Below, piece after piece: positions 11,982 to 21,823 of a stretch of 64,000 nt of DNA. Both the position numbers and the translations under genes were made by a program. The notes under the pieces were generated by a model. It ran no database searches, was not told the origin of the DNA, and worked only from the letters and a program-made list of their open reading frames with translations. Positions within the stretch are counted from its first letter, which is position 1. Each line of letters starts with the position of its first letter. Where the stretch lies: the NCBI RefSeq assembly GCF_030867385.1, contig NZ_JAPFBJ010000001.1, forward strand, positions 930,001 through 994,000. The letters run 5' to 3'. The DNA comes from Sphingobium sp. DEHP117 (lineage in GTDB: Bacteria; Pseudomonadota; Alphaproteobacteria; Sphingomonadales; Sphingomonadaceae).

Positions 11982-12533
11982 ATGCGTTTCACTCCGCCAA
12001 CCGTTGCGCTCGCCAGCCTCGCCCTCGTCGTTTCTAGCGTCGGCGTGACCAAGAGGCCGGACAACCAGATCGATCCCGTCTCGCTGATGTGGCAGGCTCA
12101 GGGCGATGCGGCGCGCGCATCAGGCAATCTCGAAGCCGCCAACGATGCTTATGAGAGCGCGCTCGCAGCCGATCCGCGCAACCGCGCGGTGTTCGTGGCA
12201 TTGGGTGATGTCGCGCGCGGGCAGGGGCTTCAGGGCAAGGCCGTGCGTTTCTACAATGCGGCGCTCAGCCTTGAGCCGACCGACATGGCCGCGCTCGATG
12301 GCACCGTACGGGCGCTGGCGGAGCGCGGCGCGATTGCCAACGCCAGGGAAAACCTCTCGCGCATGCAGACGCTGTGCCGGGGCAGCTGCCCGCAGATCAC
12401 GGACCTGAGCGCCCTGATCGAAAAACAGGCGATAGTTCACAGCGCGCAGAAGGCGAAGGATCTCGCCGCCGTGACAGGCTTGCCGACGACGCCCGCCGCA
12501 CCGCCTGCGGTCCCTGCGCCTTCAGCCCAGTAA
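11982..12533 (+). CDS. TPR-repeat protein, probably exported
   Basis: A 183-residue protein beginning [26 protein letters not shown], a weak signal peptide or anchor. It has about two TPR units ([29 protein letters not shown] and [30 protein letters not shown]). The C-terminus is Pro/Ala-rich. A CxxxC pair (CRGSC) follows the repeats. GGGAGA at 11971-11976 fixes this start over the longer frame from 11907. It converges on rsmA with a 12-bp overlap. It may act as a periplasmic scaffold; I cannot name a partner. Confidence 0.78.
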   Translation: MRFTPPTVALASLALVVSSVGVTKRPDNQIDPVSLMWQAQGDAARASGNLEAANDAYESALAADPRNRAVFVALGDVARGQGLQGKAVRFYNAALSLEPTDMAALDGTVRALAERGAIANARENLSRMQTLCRGSCPQITDLSALIEKQAIVHSAQKAKDLAAVTGLPTTPAAPPAVPAPSAQ

Positions 12534-13337
12534 GCGCGCAATCGCGACATAGTCGGCCACGCTGAGCGTTTCCGCCCGGCGCTGCGGGTCTATGCCGAGG
12601 TCCTCCAGCGCGTCGAGCGCACCCGGCACCGCTTTCAAACTCTGCCTCAGCATCTTGCGTCGCTGGCCGAACGCGGCGGCGGTGATCCGCTCCAGCGTAG
12701 CCAGCCGCACCCCCTCGGGAGCATCCCCCGGCGTGATGTGCACCACGGCCGACATCACCTTGGGCGGCGGAGTAAAGGCGCTGCGGTGCACCTTCATCGC
12801 GATCTTCGCGTGGCTGCGCCACTGGCTCAGCACGGCAAGGCGGCCATAGGCGTCGCTCCCCACTGGCGCTACGATCCGCTCCGCCACCTCCTGCTGAAAC
12901 ATCAAGGTCAGCGAAGCCCACCACGGCTTCCATTCGGCGGAGAGCCAGCCAACGAGCAGATGCGTGCCGACATTATAGGGCAGGTTGGCGAGGATATGTG
13001 CGCCGTCCCCGGCAGCCAGGCGGGCGTCCACCTTCATGGCGTCGCCCTCGATGATCGTCAGCTGCCCCGGGAATGCCGATCCCAGCTCCTCAAGCGCGGG
13101 AATGCAGCGCCGGTCCATCTCTACCGCCGTCACGCGTGCTCCCGCCTTAAGCGCCGCGCGGGTAAGGCCGCCGGGGCCGGGGCCGACCTCGAACACGCTT
13201 GCCCCTGCCAGGTCGCCCGGTATCGTGGCGATCCGGCCAAGCAACTGCTCGTCCAGCAGGAAATTCTGCCCCAGCGCCTTGCTCGCGCGCAGGCCATGCC
13301 GGGCAATCACATCGCGCAGCGGCGGCAGGTCAGCCAC
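12522..13337 (-). CDS. rsmA: 16S rRNA (adenine1518-N6/adenine1519-N6)-dimethyltransferase
   Basis: A 271-residue KsgA homologue. The N-terminal motif [15 protein letters not shown] and the SAM-binding [13 protein letters not shown] are clear. The catalytic NLPYNVG segment (NLPY motif) comes before the C-terminal helical domain with [10 protein letters not shown]. It dimethylates two adjacent adenines in the 3' hairpin of 16S rRNA during 30S maturation. It is the last gene of the leftward lptD-surA-pdxA-rsmA cluster and overlaps pdxA by 8 bp, the same order as in enterobacteria. Confidence 0.96.
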   Translation of the reverse strand: MADLPPLRDVIARHGLRASKALGQNFLLDEQLLGRIATIPGDLAGASVFEVGPGPGGLTRAALKAGARVTAVEMDRRCIPALEELGSAFPGQLTIIEGDAMKVDARLAAGDGAHILANLPYNVGTHLLVGWLSAEWKPWWASLTLMFQQEVAERIVAPVGSDAYGRLAVLSQWRSHAKIAMKVHRSAFTPPPKVMSAVVHITPGDAPEGVRLATLERITAAAFGQRRKMLRQSLKAVPGALDALEDLGIDPQRRAETLSVADYVAIARLLG

Positions 13338-14361
13338 AGGCGCTTTCGTTGAGCGTCAGTCTGGCTCGCGCGGCTTTCTCAGCCATGCGGATCGCGGCGA
13401 TCATCGCGCCGGGGCTGGCGATGTTCCGCCCGGCGATGCCGAACGCCGTGCCATGATCGGGTGAGGTCCGCACGATCGGCAGCCCCAGGGTCATGTTCAC
13501 GCCCTCGTCGAAGTGCAGGGTCTTCAGCGGGATCAGCGCCTGATCATGATACATGCAGAGCGCCGCGTCATAGGTTTCGCGCATGCTCTCGTGAAACAGC
13601 GCGTCGGGCGCATAAGGGCCGCTGATGTCCAGTCCTTCGGCGCGCAGCGACTCGATGGCGGGAAGGATGATGTCGATCTCTTCCCGCCCCAGATTGCCGC
13701 TCTCGCCCGCATGGGGGTTAAGCCCGGCCACCACAAGGCGCGGCTTTTCGATGCCGAAGTTGCGGCACAGGCCCCGGGCGGTGACGAGTGCGCGGGCGCG
13801 GATCAGGTCAATCGACAGCGCATCCGGCACATCGCGCAAGGGCAGGTGCACCGTGACCGGAATGACCCGCAGCGACGGCCCGGCGAGCATCATCACAGCA
13901 TTCTCGCGCGATATGCCGCACCGCTCGGCAATGAATTCCGTCTGCCCGGGATGGGTGAAACCTATGCCATAAAGCTGGGTCTTGCCTACAGGGCCGGTTA
14001 CGAGCGCGCTCGCCGCGCCCGATTTGACGAGACCGATACCCATTTCCAGCGCATGGAGCGCACAGCGCGCGCCGTCCGTTTCCGGCCTGCCGGGGACGAT
14101 GTCCCCCGCGCATTCCATTTCCAGGCAGGGCAATGCCGAACCGAACACGGCTGCTGCCTCGTCCGGCGCGCCAATCCGCGCTATCGGTCCCCTCCATACC
14201 GTGCTGATCGCCCGGCTGTTGCCGATCGCGAAAAACGGACTCAGCCCCTGCGCCTCGCGCACGGCCCATGCCTTGCCGATAATCTCCGGCCCGATGCCCG
14301 CCGGATCACCGAGCGTCGCCGCCAGCGGGGGAAGGATGTCAGAGCTGGGTGTTAGCGCCAT
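13330..14361 (-). CDS. pdxA: 4-hydroxythreonine-4-phosphate dehydrogenase
   Basis: A 343-residue PdxA oxidising 4-phosphohydroxy-L-threonine in pyridoxal phosphate synthesis. Recognisable segments are [11 protein letters not shown] near the start, [39 protein letters not shown] (metal-binding histidine) and [38 protein letters not shown] few catalytic positions lie in the HPGQTE and YHDQ motifs. It starts 3 bp after the surA stop and ends overlapping rsmA. Confidence 0.96.
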   Translation of the reverse strand: MALTPSSDILPPLAATLGDPAGIGPEIIGKAWAVREAQGLSPFFAIGNSRAISTVWRGPIARIGAPDEAAAVFGSALPCLEMECAGDIVPGRPETDGARCALHALEMGIGLVKSGAASALVTGPVGKTQLYGIGFTHPGQTEFIAERCGISRENAVMMLAGPSLRVIPVTVHLPLRDVPDALSIDLIRARALVTARGLCRNFGIEKPRLVVAGLNPHAGESGNLGREEIDIILPAIESLRAEGLDISGPYAPDALFHESMRETYDAALCMYHDQALIPLKTLHFDEGVNMTLGLPIVRTSPDHGTAFGIAGRNIASPGAMIAAIRMAEKAARARLTLNESACG

Positions 14362-14364
14362 GAC

Positions 14365-15723
14365 TCAGTTATAGTCGATTATCGCGTCCCGTCGCAAATC
14401 ACGCAGATAGATGCGCGCGCGCTTGTTGACGCGCTCATCCTCGATCTGGGCCATGATCTGGTCAAAGGAGGGCGCGTTGGCATCCTGCGGATCGTCGCGC
14501 CCACACAGCACCAGCGCGCGCACGCCGCTATCGGCAGATCCGAAAGGCGGGGTCGCCTGGCCCACCTGCAGGTCGAGCATCAGCGGCTGCAACGGCGCAG
14601 GCAGATCGCGGATCTTCACATTGTCGTTGTCGATCACCTCGGCGCCCAGCTTCGCGGCTATGTCTGCCACGCTGCCACAGCCCTGCAGGCCCTTCATCTG
14701 CTCGCCAAAGCTTTTGACGATAACATTGGCCTTGGCCTCGGTCATACCTTTGGGGAAGGCGATCGAAATCTGCTTGAGGCTCAGGATCGCGTCACGCGGG
14801 TCGGCGGTCAGCACCTTGCGCTTGTCGCTCAGATACAGGATGGAATAGCCGCCGGGAATGGCGATCGGCCCGGCGATCTGGCCGACGCTTATTTCCGTAA
14901 CCGCCTTCGCCAGAGCATCGGGCAGCTGGCCGGCGCGCACCCAGCCAAGATCGCCGCCGACAGCCGCGGTAGAGGCCTCTGAAAACTGGCGCGCATAGGC
15001 GGCGAAGGATCCACCCTGGCGGATCTGGTCGATGATGTTGCGGCCATTGGCGAACATCTGGTCCGCATTCTCCGGCGTGGCCGAAAGATAGATCTCGCCG
15101 ACCCGATACTCGTCCGCGCCCTTGGAGGCATTGAGTTTGTCGATGACCGCCTTCACTTCTTCCTGGCTTACATTGACGAACGGCTGAACCTTGCGGCGAA
15201 GCAGGCGCTGCCAGGCGCTTTCGGCCTCGATCTGGCGGCTGATGCTGGCGGCCGAACTGCCCTTGGAGGTCAGATATTTCGCGAAATCCTTGGGCGACTG
15301 CCGGAAATTGGCCGCAACGCGGGCAAAGCTCTCTTCCAGCTCGGGCTTGGTGACGGTTATGTCGTTGGCTGCGGCTTCCTGAATCTGCAGCGTCTCGTCG
15401 ATAAGGTTGCGCAGCACCTGCAGGCGCAGACGCGCCAGTTCCTCATCAGCGAGCTTGCCGCCATTCGCCAGCACGATCAGGGCCATGCGCTGGTCGACAT
15501 CGGTCTTGGTGATGATCTGGCCGTTCACCACGGCAGTAGGCTTGTGGAGATTGGGATCGCGATCCTCGAAGATCCTCACATCCTCCGGAATCTTGATCGA
15601 ATCGCCCGCATTCTGCGCGGAAACCGGCGCACCGGCCAAAACAGCAAACGCTGCAGCCAGTGTGAAACGAAACGAAGAAGCCTTTGCAGCGCGCCGGAAT
15701 GCGGCGGTTTTTCTTGTGATCAT
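14365..15723 (-). CDS. surA: SurA-like periplasmic chaperone / peptidyl-prolyl isomerase
   Basis: A 452-residue protein. It has a signal peptide (FRFTLAAAFAVLAGAPVSAQ, cleavage near residue 37), a SurA N-terminal chaperone region (AVVNGQIITKTDVDQR), then one clear parvulin domain (EYRVGEIYLSATPENADQMF to GGDLGWVRAGQLPDALAKAV) and a degenerate second one. The ATG at 15723 keeps the signal peptide compact; a TTG 24 bp upstream is also open. SurA escorts outer-membrane proteins, including LptD, to the assembly machine. Here it sits directly downstream of lptD. Confidence 0.9.
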   Translation of the reverse strand: MITRKTAAFRRAAKASSFRFTLAAAFAVLAGAPVSAQNAGDSIKIPEDVRIFEDRDPNLHKPTAVVNGQIITKTDVDQRMALIVLANGGKLADEELARLRLQVLRNLIDETLQIQEAAANDITVTKPELEESFARVAANFRQSPKDFAKYLTSKGSSAASISRQIEAESAWQRLLRRKVQPFVNVSQEEVKAVIDKLNASKGADEYRVGEIYLSATPENADQMFANGRNIIDQIRQGGSFAAYARQFSEASTAAVGGDLGWVRAGQLPDALAKAVTEISVGQIAGPIAIPGGYSILYLSDKRKVLTADPRDAILSLKQISIAFPKGMTEAKANVIVKSFGEQMKGLQGCGSVADIAAKLGAEVIDNDNVKIRDLPAPLQPLMLDLQVGQATPPFGSADSGVRALVLCGRDDPQDANAPSFDQIMAQIEDERVNKRARIYLRDLRRDAIIDYN

Positions 15724-15821
15724 CTGCGACACTACTCTTCCATGCAATCGTTACAGGCAGGGCTTGTATCGCCCAGATCATGAACACTGGCTGAGTGCCA
15801 TCCGCCCCCGAGCCGCAACCT

Positions 15822-18083
15822 TTATATACCAAGACTGCGAAACGCCAGCCGAAGCTGAAAGTTGTTGTTCACGCGGGCGTCACCCGTCTGCTGATAGCTG
15901 CGCCGCCAGATGAACGATATGTTGAGGCAATCGTCTCGATAGTCGATGCCGAGGCGGTGGCGCACCGGTTCGAAGCCGTCGGAAGGAAAGCCGGGCACTT
16001 CGCGCTTGTCGGTCAGATCGATCACGGTCGATCCGAAGATTGACCAATAGCGCGCAATCGCAATGCGCGCACCCAGCCGCACTTCCTCATTGTCGGACAA
16101 ATCCTCCAGCTGCCGCGTGACATTGCGGTTGAGCCTCAGATAATTGACGATCACATAGGTACGGCGCGATCCGATTGTCGCGTCCAGCTCGTTTCGGCGG
16201 ATGGCGAGGCTGTTCTTGTCGAGCCGGAAGCGATGCGTGAGGCCCAGGAAATCTCTGTAGCGCACCGTCGTCCTGCCGACGAAATCGGATGCACGATCGC
16301 TCAGGCCTGTGCCGTCCGGCAACAGGGTGGGGCGGCGCGTGATGCGAAAGCTCTGGCCGAACACGCTGTCCAGCGTAAAGTGCTTCAGCGCCAGCCCATA
16401 TTCCACACCCACGGTTACGCGGCTCGAATCCTCGAAACGGTCGTGGCCCGCAAAGCGGTTGAGCGCGAACAGGTTGCTGTCTTCCAGGTCGACACTGCGC
16501 GCGTCTTCGTTCGGCAGCCCGAGATTCGCGAGATGCGGCGCCGCCACCAATTGCACGCGCGGCACGATGCGTTGGGTGCCGCCCAGAAATTCTCCCACGA
16601 AAGGCCAGCGCGCATCCGCCGCCAGCGCGGCGATCCCGCGCATCTGCCAGCCGCCGTTGCCCGCATAGGCGGTGATTGGATTCTGAAGGTTGTCGCTGCT
16701 GTGATAGACATCGCCGCGCGCATAGGCGGTCAGCGACAGTTCCTGCCCCATCCCGGTCAAGCCGCGCCATTTCCATTGAGCTGACGCAAAAGCGCGCTGG
16801 GTATCCTGCCCGGTGCTGCGCGAGACGGCAAGGCTGTTGGCCTGAAGCTGAACCTGCCCACCCAATATCGGCCTCGGCAAACGCCAGCGCAGATCCATCA
16901 CCGGGAGCGCGACAGGCTGCTGGCGCTGGCTATCGCCCAGGCGCATGGTCTGTACCGCCCAGCCGGAGAGCGAGAAATAGCTGTCGGCGTCGATCCGCTC
17001 GGCCTTTAGTGTGGAGCGCAGGCGGTCATCGCTGTTGATGCTATAGCGGCGCAGGAAGGTGCGGTCGCTCGCGCGGCGCAGGGAGCCGTAAAGCCGCCAT
17101 TCCGGGCTGAAGCGGTATGCCCCGCTCGCCTCGATATAGCCGCGAAACTGGCGTCCTTGCGGGCGCTCTCCCACCGCACCGTCGCTCTGCACGCTGTTGG
17201 TGGCAAAACCCGAGATGGAATAGGCCCCACGGCCGATCCACGCGCGATAGTTGCCCTCCAGCATCGGCGCCTGCGCGGTGAAGAAGTGCGGCGTGATCGT
17301 CATGTCGCGGTTGCGCGCGATCCGCACATAATAAGGTTGAGCCAGCTCGAAGCCGTTGATGCCGTTGAGCCGGAAATCGGGCAGCAGAAAGCCCGAGCCG
17401 CCTGATCCGCCGACGGGGTGCGAAAAGCCGGGCCATACGCCGAGCGGGATGCCGAACATCTCGAGGCTGGCCGTCTTGTAATAGACCCGCTGCCGTTGCG
17501 GGTCATAGCGCACCTTCACGGCCTTCAGCTGCCAGCTCGGCTCCTTGGGGCAGCCGTCCGCTCCGTCGACCGAACAGGGCGAATACGCCGCCTGGTCGAG
17601 AAAATAGACGCCATTGCGCAGTTCGCCCCTTCGCGCCACGAGCCTGCCGCCCTGCGTCAGCACCATCAGCAGGTTTTTCGCAATGCCGTCCTTCAGCGTA
17701 TCCGTCACTTCCAGCGTGTCGCCATAGGCAATGTTGCCCTCGACATCGGTGGTCGAGACATTGCCGCTGGCATCGACACGGCCCGTGGTGCGGTTCCACA
17801 CCACCTTGTCCGCGCGCAGCCGGTTGCCCTCGCGCACAGCAACGACATTGCCGGTTGCGGTGACGATGTCTGTGTTCTGGTCATACTCGATGAGATCGGC
17901 CGAAAACGCGATCTCTTCGGAGGGATCGACTGCCGTCGCGGCGGGCGGGGCAGGAGGAACGGCTGGGTCCTGCGCCCAGGCGGTGCCTGCGGCCAGTGCC
18001 GCACCGCTGATGCCCATGCCGAGCAGCCAATGGATCGAATGGGGGAGGCGGCGCGTAGGGTGCATCGGGCTGCGAGTGCTCAT
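15822..18083 (-). CDS. lptD: LPS-assembly protein LptD
   Basis: A protein of about 753 residues. It has a signal peptide ending AALAAGTAWAQ, an OstA-type N-terminal beta-jellyroll (FSADLIEYDQNTDIVTATGNVVAVREGNRLRADKVVWN) and a large C-terminal beta-barrel. The barrel contains the LptD plug-to-barrel signature FGIPLGVWPGFSHPVGG and many alternating strands. It ends in LRLAFRSLGI, an outer-membrane-type C-terminus. With LptE it inserts lipopolysaccharide into the outer leaflet. The longer frame up to 18209 adds a non-signal-like stretch and is rejected. An in-frame ATG at 18065 is an alternative start. Confidence 0.93.
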   Translation of the reverse strand: MSTRSPMHPTRRLPHSIHWLLGMGISGAALAAGTAWAQDPAVPPAPPAATAVDPSEEIAFSADLIEYDQNTDIVTATGNVVAVREGNRLRADKVVWNRTTGRVDASGNVSTTDVEGNIAYGDTLEVTDTLKDGIAKNLLMVLTQGGRLVARRGELRNGVYFLDQAAYSPCSVDGADGCPKEPSWQLKAVKVRYDPQRQRVYYKTASLEMFGIPLGVWPGFSHPVGGSGGSGFLLPDFRLNGINGFELAQPYYVRIARNRDMTITPHFFTAQAPMLEGNYRAWIGRGAYSISGFATNSVQSDGAVGERPQGRQFRGYIEASGAYRFSPEWRLYGSLRRASDRTFLRRYSINSDDRLRSTLKAERIDADSYFSLSGWAVQTMRLGDSQRQQPVALPVMDLRWRLPRPILGGQVQLQANSLAVSRSTGQDTQRAFASAQWKWRGLTGMGQELSLTAYARGDVYHSSDNLQNPITAYAGNGGWQMRGIAALAADARWPFVGEFLGGTQRIVPRVQLVAAPHLANLGLPNEDARSVDLEDSNLFALNRFAGHDRFEDSSRVTVGVEYGLALKHFTLDSVFGQSFRITRRPTLLPDGTGLSDRASDFVGRTTVRYRDFLGLTHRFRLDKNSLAIRRNELDATIGSRRTYVIVNYLRLNRNVTRQLEDLSDNEEVRLGARIAIARYWSIFGSTVIDLTDKREVPGFPSDGFEPVRHRLGIDYRDDCLNISFIWRRSYQQTGDARVNNNFQLRLAFRSLGI

Positions 18084-18240
18084 GCGGCAAGAGGATTGAT
18101 CAGGACCGCCTATTGCATCACAGGGCATCCCGCAATCCCCTGAACGCCGGTTGTCGATGCGCCACGCCGCTTTACCTCCAAGGGGCGGCTGGTGTAACGC
18201 CGGGTGCATAATCCGTCTGAGACGTCATGAAAGAGAGTAA

Positions 18241-19695
18241 ATGGACATACGTTTTTCCTCCGCCCGTTCCGCCGAAGCCGACACGTTCGTCTATGCCGTC
18301 AAGACGGCCGGGCTGGAGCTGCTGCCCGCCGCCATGGCCGCCATGGCCGCCGCCGCCCCGCTGGCGCGTTTCGCGGGGGAATGCGGCGCGGCTGTGGAGA
18401 GCTTCCTGCAGGTTGACGGTCAGGCCCGGCGCGTCCTGCTGCTCGGCGTCGGTGGCGGCAGCGATGCCGATATGGAAAAGGCAGGCGCGGCGCTCACCGG
18501 CAAGCTGCTGACCTCGGGCGCGACGTTTGCCTCGGTCAGCTTCGAGGCGGCAGGGCCGGTGACGGCGGCAGGCGTCGCGCGCTTTGCCCTCGGCGCCGAG
18601 CTGCGCGGCTGGCGGATCGACAAATATCGCACCAAGCTGACGGACAAGCAGAAGCCAACGCTGACAACCGTCGAGCTGGTAAGCGGCGCAGACTGCGCAA
18701 GCGAATGGGCGCACCTCTCTGCCGTGGCCGAAGGTGTGCGCTTCACCCGTGAGCTGGTGGCGGAGCCGGCGAATATCCTTTATCCCGAAAGCTTCGTGGA
18801 GCGCTGCCGCGCGCTTGAAAGCGCCGGTGTGACGCTCACTGTGCTCGACGAAGCCGATATGGCAAAGCTCGGCATGGGCGCGCTGCTCGGCGTCGCGCAA
18901 GGTTCCGTGCGCACCCCCCGTCTGCTGGCGATGGAGTGGAACGGCACAGGCGATGCCGCCGCCACTCCGCTGGTGCTGGTCGGCAAGGGCGTGACCTTCG
19001 ATACCGGCGGCATCTCGATCAAGCCGGCGGCCGGCATGGAAGACATGAAGTGGGACATGGGCGGCGCGGGTGCGGTCGCGGGCACGATGCGCGCACTCGC
19101 CGCGCGCAAGGCAAAGGCGCGGGTTGTCGGCATCTGCGGCCTCGTCGAGAACATGCCTGATGGCAATGCGCAGCGCCCCGGCGATGTCGTCACCTCGATG
19201 TCCGGCCAGACCATCGAGGTCATCAACACCGACGCCGAGGGGCGGCTCGTCCTCTGCGATGTCATCACCTGGGCGCAGCAGACCTACAAGCCGGAGGCGC
19301 TGATCGACCTTGCGACCCTTACCGGCGCGATGATCGTCTCGCTCGGCCACGAATATGCCGGCTTGTTCAGCAACGACGATGGCCTCGCTGACGATTTGGT
19401 GGCGGCGGGCAAGGCTTCCGGAGACCAGCTCTGGCGTTTTCCGCTCGGTGACGCTTATGACAAGCAGATTGACAGCCCGATCGCCGACATGAAGAACACC
19501 GGCGGACGTTTCGGCGGGTCCATCACAGCCGCGCAGTTCATCAAGCGCTTCGTCGACGAAGGCGTGAAATGGGCGCACCTCGACATTGCGGGCATGGTCT
19601 GGGCCGACAAGCCCGGCGCCACTTGGGACAAGGGCGCCACCGGCTATGGCGTGCGCCTGCTCGACCGGCTGGTGGCCGACAAGTTCGAGCAATAG
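18241..19695 (+). CDS. pepA: Leucyl aminopeptidase (M17)
   Basis: A 484-residue cytosolic metallopeptidase. The N-terminal macro-like domain is followed by the M17 catalytic domain, with GKGVTFDTGGISIKP (Lys and Asp ligands), DMGGAGAVAGT and the signature NTDAEGRLVLCD that supplies Asp and Glu metal ligands. It removes N-terminal residues, Leu preferred, using two metal ions as a hexamer. GAGAG 6 bp upstream supports the ATG at 18241. It is divergent from lptD, with 157 bp between the start codons, and 0 bp separate it from holC. pepA-holC linkage is common in Proteobacteria. Confidence 0.96.
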   Translation: MDIRFSSARSAEADTFVYAVKTAGLELLPAAMAAMAAAAPLARFAGECGAAVESFLQVDGQARRVLLLGVGGGSDADMEKAGAALTGKLLTSGATFASVSFEAAGPVTAAGVARFALGAELRGWRIDKYRTKLTDKQKPTLTTVELVSGADCASEWAHLSAVAEGVRFTRELVAEPANILYPESFVERCRALESAGVTLTVLDEADMAKLGMGALLGVAQGSVRTPRLLAMEWNGTGDAAATPLVLVGKGVTFDTGGISIKPAAGMEDMKWDMGGAGAVAGTMRALAARKAKARVVGICGLVENMPDGNAQRPGDVVTSMSGQTIEVINTDAEGRLVLCDVITWAQQTYKPEALIDLATLTGAMIVSLGHEYAGLFSNDDGLADDLVAAGKASGDQLWRFPLGDAYDKQIDSPIADMKNTGGRFGGSITAAQFIKRFVDEGVKWAHLDIAGMVWADKPGATWDKGATGYGVRLLDRLVADKFEQ

Positions 19696-20139
19696 GTGAG
19701 AGTGGACTTTTATCAGCTGAGCCGCGATCCGGTCGAGCAGGTCCTGCCCGCGATCGCGCAAAAGCTGATGGACGACGGCGCGCGCCTGCTGGTGGTGGAT
19801 GGCCGCGAGGGTGCGTTTCCCCGCCTGTCCCGCGCATTGTGGGAGTGGAAGCCCGACAGCTTCCTTGCGCACGGGATCGATGGCGAGGGTGACGAGGCAA
19901 TGCAGCCGATCCTGCTCTGCGCGCAGGCCACGGCGGCCCCCGCCAACGCCGCGCGGAACATTGCGCTGGCTGACGGCGTTTGGAGGGATGAGGCCTTGAC
20001 GTTCGAGCGCGCCTTCTACTTCTTCGACGACGCCAGGATTGACGCTGCGCGCGATTGCTGGCGCAACCTCAAGGGAAGGGAAGGGGTGGAACCCCGTTTC
20101 TGGCGTCAGGAAGGCCGCAAATGGGTCGAGGGGCCGTAA
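19696..20139 (+). CDS. holC: DNA polymerase III chi subunit
   Basis: A 147-residue protein starting MRVDFYQLSRDPVEQVLPAIAQKLM. It shows the chi-family pattern DGARLLVVDGREGAFPRLSRALWEW with DSFLAHG, and the C-terminal RFWRQEGRKW. In the clamp-loader complex chi bridges psi and SSB. The start is GTG immediately after the pepA stop; a second in-frame GTG is 6 bp later. The pepA-holC order agrees with the call. Confidence 0.9.
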   Translation: MRVDFYQLSRDPVEQVLPAIAQKLMDDGARLLVVDGREGAFPRLSRALWEWKPDSFLAHGIDGEGDEAMQPILLCAQATAAPANAARNIALADGVWRDEALTFERAFYFFDDARIDAARDCWRNLKGREGVEPRFWRQEGRKWVEGP

Positions 20140-20223
20140 TGGGGCGGGTGATTAATCCGCTTGCCGCGCCGCACCATCGCGGCTAAAGCGCCCGCCATTC
20201 TAAACCACTGGAGCCTAGAAAAA

Positions 20224-20646
20224 ATGGCCGTTACCCGTACTTTTTCGATTATCAAGCCCGATGCCACCCGCCGCAACCTCACCGGCGCGATCACCGCGAA
20301 GCTGGAGGAAGCGGGTCTGCGCGTCGTCGCGTCCAAGCGCATCCGTATGAGCCGCGAGCAGGCCGAGGGTTTCTACGCTGTCCACAAGGAGCGCCCCTTC
20401 TTTGCCGATCTGGTGGCGTTCATGATCTCCGGGCCGGTGGTGGTGCAGGTGCTTGAGGGCGAGAACGCCGTAAAGCGCAACCGCGACATCATGGGCGCGA
20501 CCAACCCCGAGAATGCCGACGAAGGCACGATCCGCAAACTGTTCGCCGAATCGATCGAGGCAAACTCTGTCCACGGCTCGGACAGCGAAGAAAATGCCGC
20601 GACCGAGATCGCCTATTTCTTCAAGAAGGACGAGATCGTCGGCTGA
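20224..20646 (+). CDS. ndk: Nucleoside diphosphate kinase
   Basis: A 140-residue enzyme transferring gamma-phosphate between nucleoside tri- and diphosphates. It begins [17 protein letters not shown] and carries the active-site stretch NSVHGSDS with catalytic His117. Length and every family block are normal. The ATG at 20224 matches the usual [10 protein letters not shown] start, and the longer frame upstream is rejected. Downstream, an IS110 element lies between this gene and the first strong terminator (21931-21958), so its transcript may have been altered. Confidence 0.97.
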   Translation: MAVTRTFSIIKPDATRRNLTGAITAKLEEAGLRVVASKRIRMSREQAEGFYAVHKERPFFADLVAFMISGPVVVQVLEGENAVKRNRDIMGATNPENADEGTIRKLFAESIEANSVHGSDSEENAATEIAYFFKKDEIVG

Positions 20647-20676
20647 TTTGAAGCCGCATTAGAGTATCCGTGATGG

Positions 20677-21618
20677 TCAAGGGAGGGATTTGACCCATAC
20701 GCGGTCTGCCTTGATGAGAGCGTTAGCGGTGACGATGAGTTTTCGCATGACGGTTGTGATGGCGACCTTTGCGGGTTTTCCGGCGGCGATGAGCTGTTTG
20801 TATTTGGCGCTGAGGTCTGGGTTGAAGCGGGCGGCGACGAGGGCCGGCATGTAGAGCGCCTGTCGGACGTTAGCGCGCCCTCCGCGGATGAAGCACTTGC
20901 CTTTCCATTGCCCTGACTGCCTTGCGACGGGGGCGAGGCCGGCGAGCGATGCGGCCTGCTTGTTTTCGAGGCTACCGAGCTCGGGCATGGTTGCGATGAG
21001 CTGCGCTGCAGTGAGGATACCGACGCCGCTGATGCTGGCGATGATTTCCTGCTTGCGGACGAGTTCCGGATCGGCCTGGATGATTTTCTGAGCCATGGCA
21101 TCGATTGCATCGATATGGCGGGCAATCTGTTCGAGCCTTTGCTTGGCTTGACGCTTCAACAAGGGGAGGGTGAGGTTCTTTTCGCGGTTCTTGAGCGCGG
21201 TACGATCGCGCACCAAGCCATCACGGGCGTTCACAAGTTCGGCCAACTGGTTGAGGTTTTGTGCTCGTTCTGGGCGGGGAGCGGGCTTGAGTGCCTCGGC
21301 CATCAGCGCGAGCATGGCGGCGTCGATCGTGTCGGTCTTGGCAAGCGTACCTGTTGCCTGAGCAAATCGCCGCGCGCGTTCGGGGTTGATCCGCACGAGC
21401 GGACAGCCCACCAGAGCCTGTTCGAAGGCACGGTGGTAGACGCCGGTTGCCTCGTAAGCGATGCGTTCGACGTGCCACTGTGCGATCCATTTGATCAGTG
21501 CAGCATAGCCCTTCTTCGTATTGGCGAACTGCCGGCCAATTCCAGCCGGGCGGGCATGGCAATCAAGGCTCGCTTTGGAGATGTCGATGCCGATGTTTTG
21601 TGGTAGAACTGAGTTCAT
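20677..21618 (-). CDS. IS110-family transposase (DEDD recombinase)
   Basis: A 313-residue transposase. The N-terminal RuvC-like DEDD domain has IGIDISKASLDCHA (first Asp), AYEATGVYHRAF (Glu) and KTDTIDAAMLALM (Asp pair). A predicted helical linker lies near residues 120-190. The C-terminal Transposase_20 domain has SISGVGILTAAQLIATMPELG, with the catalytic Ser of the SGxxGxxR-type region close to AGLAPVARQSGQWKGK. The frame is intact. The ATG at 21618 gives MNSVLPQNIGIDISK; ATGs 15-24 bp upstream are also open. Recombination in this family is guided by a non-coding bridge RNA. Confidence 0.95.
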   Translation of the reverse strand: MNSVLPQNIGIDISKASLDCHARPAGIGRQFANTKKGYAALIKWIAQWHVERIAYEATGVYHRAFEQALVGCPLVRINPERARRFAQATGTLAKTDTIDAAMLALMAEALKPAPRPERAQNLNQLAELVNARDGLVRDRTALKNREKNLTLPLLKRQAKQRLEQIARHIDAIDAMAQKIIQADPELVRKQEIIASISGVGILTAAQLIATMPELGSLENKQAASLAGLAPVARQSGQWKGKCFIRGGRANVRQALYMPALVAARFNPDLSAKYKQLIAAGKPAKVAITTVMRKLIVTANALIKADRVWVKSLP

Positions 21619-21634
21619 CTTTTCCGCTCCCATG

Positions 21635-21785
21635 CTTGTCATCCGGGCCGAAAGCCCCGGTATCCGTTCGGGCCTGATGGAAAAGAAAGGGGCGATCCAA
21701 CTCTAACCCGGTCCTGCTGACCGGCATCGATGCGCGATCCGTCCCCTTCCGCCCGATCCGGGGTGGCCACCCCGGATCGGGCAAA
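21635..21785 (-). ncRNA. Candidate IS110 bridge RNA region
   Basis: Upstream of the transposase, on the same strand, three inverted repeats lie in a row. They are a perfect 32-bp palindrome with 16-bp arms (21751-21782), CCGGTC/GACCGG arms with a 5-nt loop (21708-21724), and CCGGG/CCCGG arms (21643-21660). A structured RNA from the transposase-proximal non-coding end is what the IS110 bridge-RNA model predicts. Boundaries, loops and guide sequences cannot be assigned without a covariance model and the empty site. This is inference from structure and position only. Confidence 0.45.
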
Positions 21786-21823
21786 TCATTCTGGCCCAAA
21801 CGGACCACAATGTCATAAGACAA

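Larger units (their letters stand above)
20650..21790 (-). mobile_element. IS110-family insertion sequence (ends approximate)
   Basis: The element holds one DEDD-type transposase gene (20677-21618) and a structured non-coding stretch on its 5' side. IS110 elements lack terminal inverted repeats and often leave no clear target duplication, so the ends cannot be fixed by eye. The left end must lie between the ndk stop at 20646 and 20676. The right end lies past the 32-bp palindrome (21782) and probably before the dispersed repeat at 21824. Confidence 0.7.

Noticed and set aside
16233..18143. Long rightward frames opposite lptD
   Set aside because: GC-rich antisense shadows of a beta-barrel gene, with Arg/His-rich low-quality translations.
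21751..21782. The 32-bp palindrome as a terminator
   Set aside because: No T-run follows on either strand, and it lies upstream of the transposase on its coding strand, so a structured RNA is more likely.
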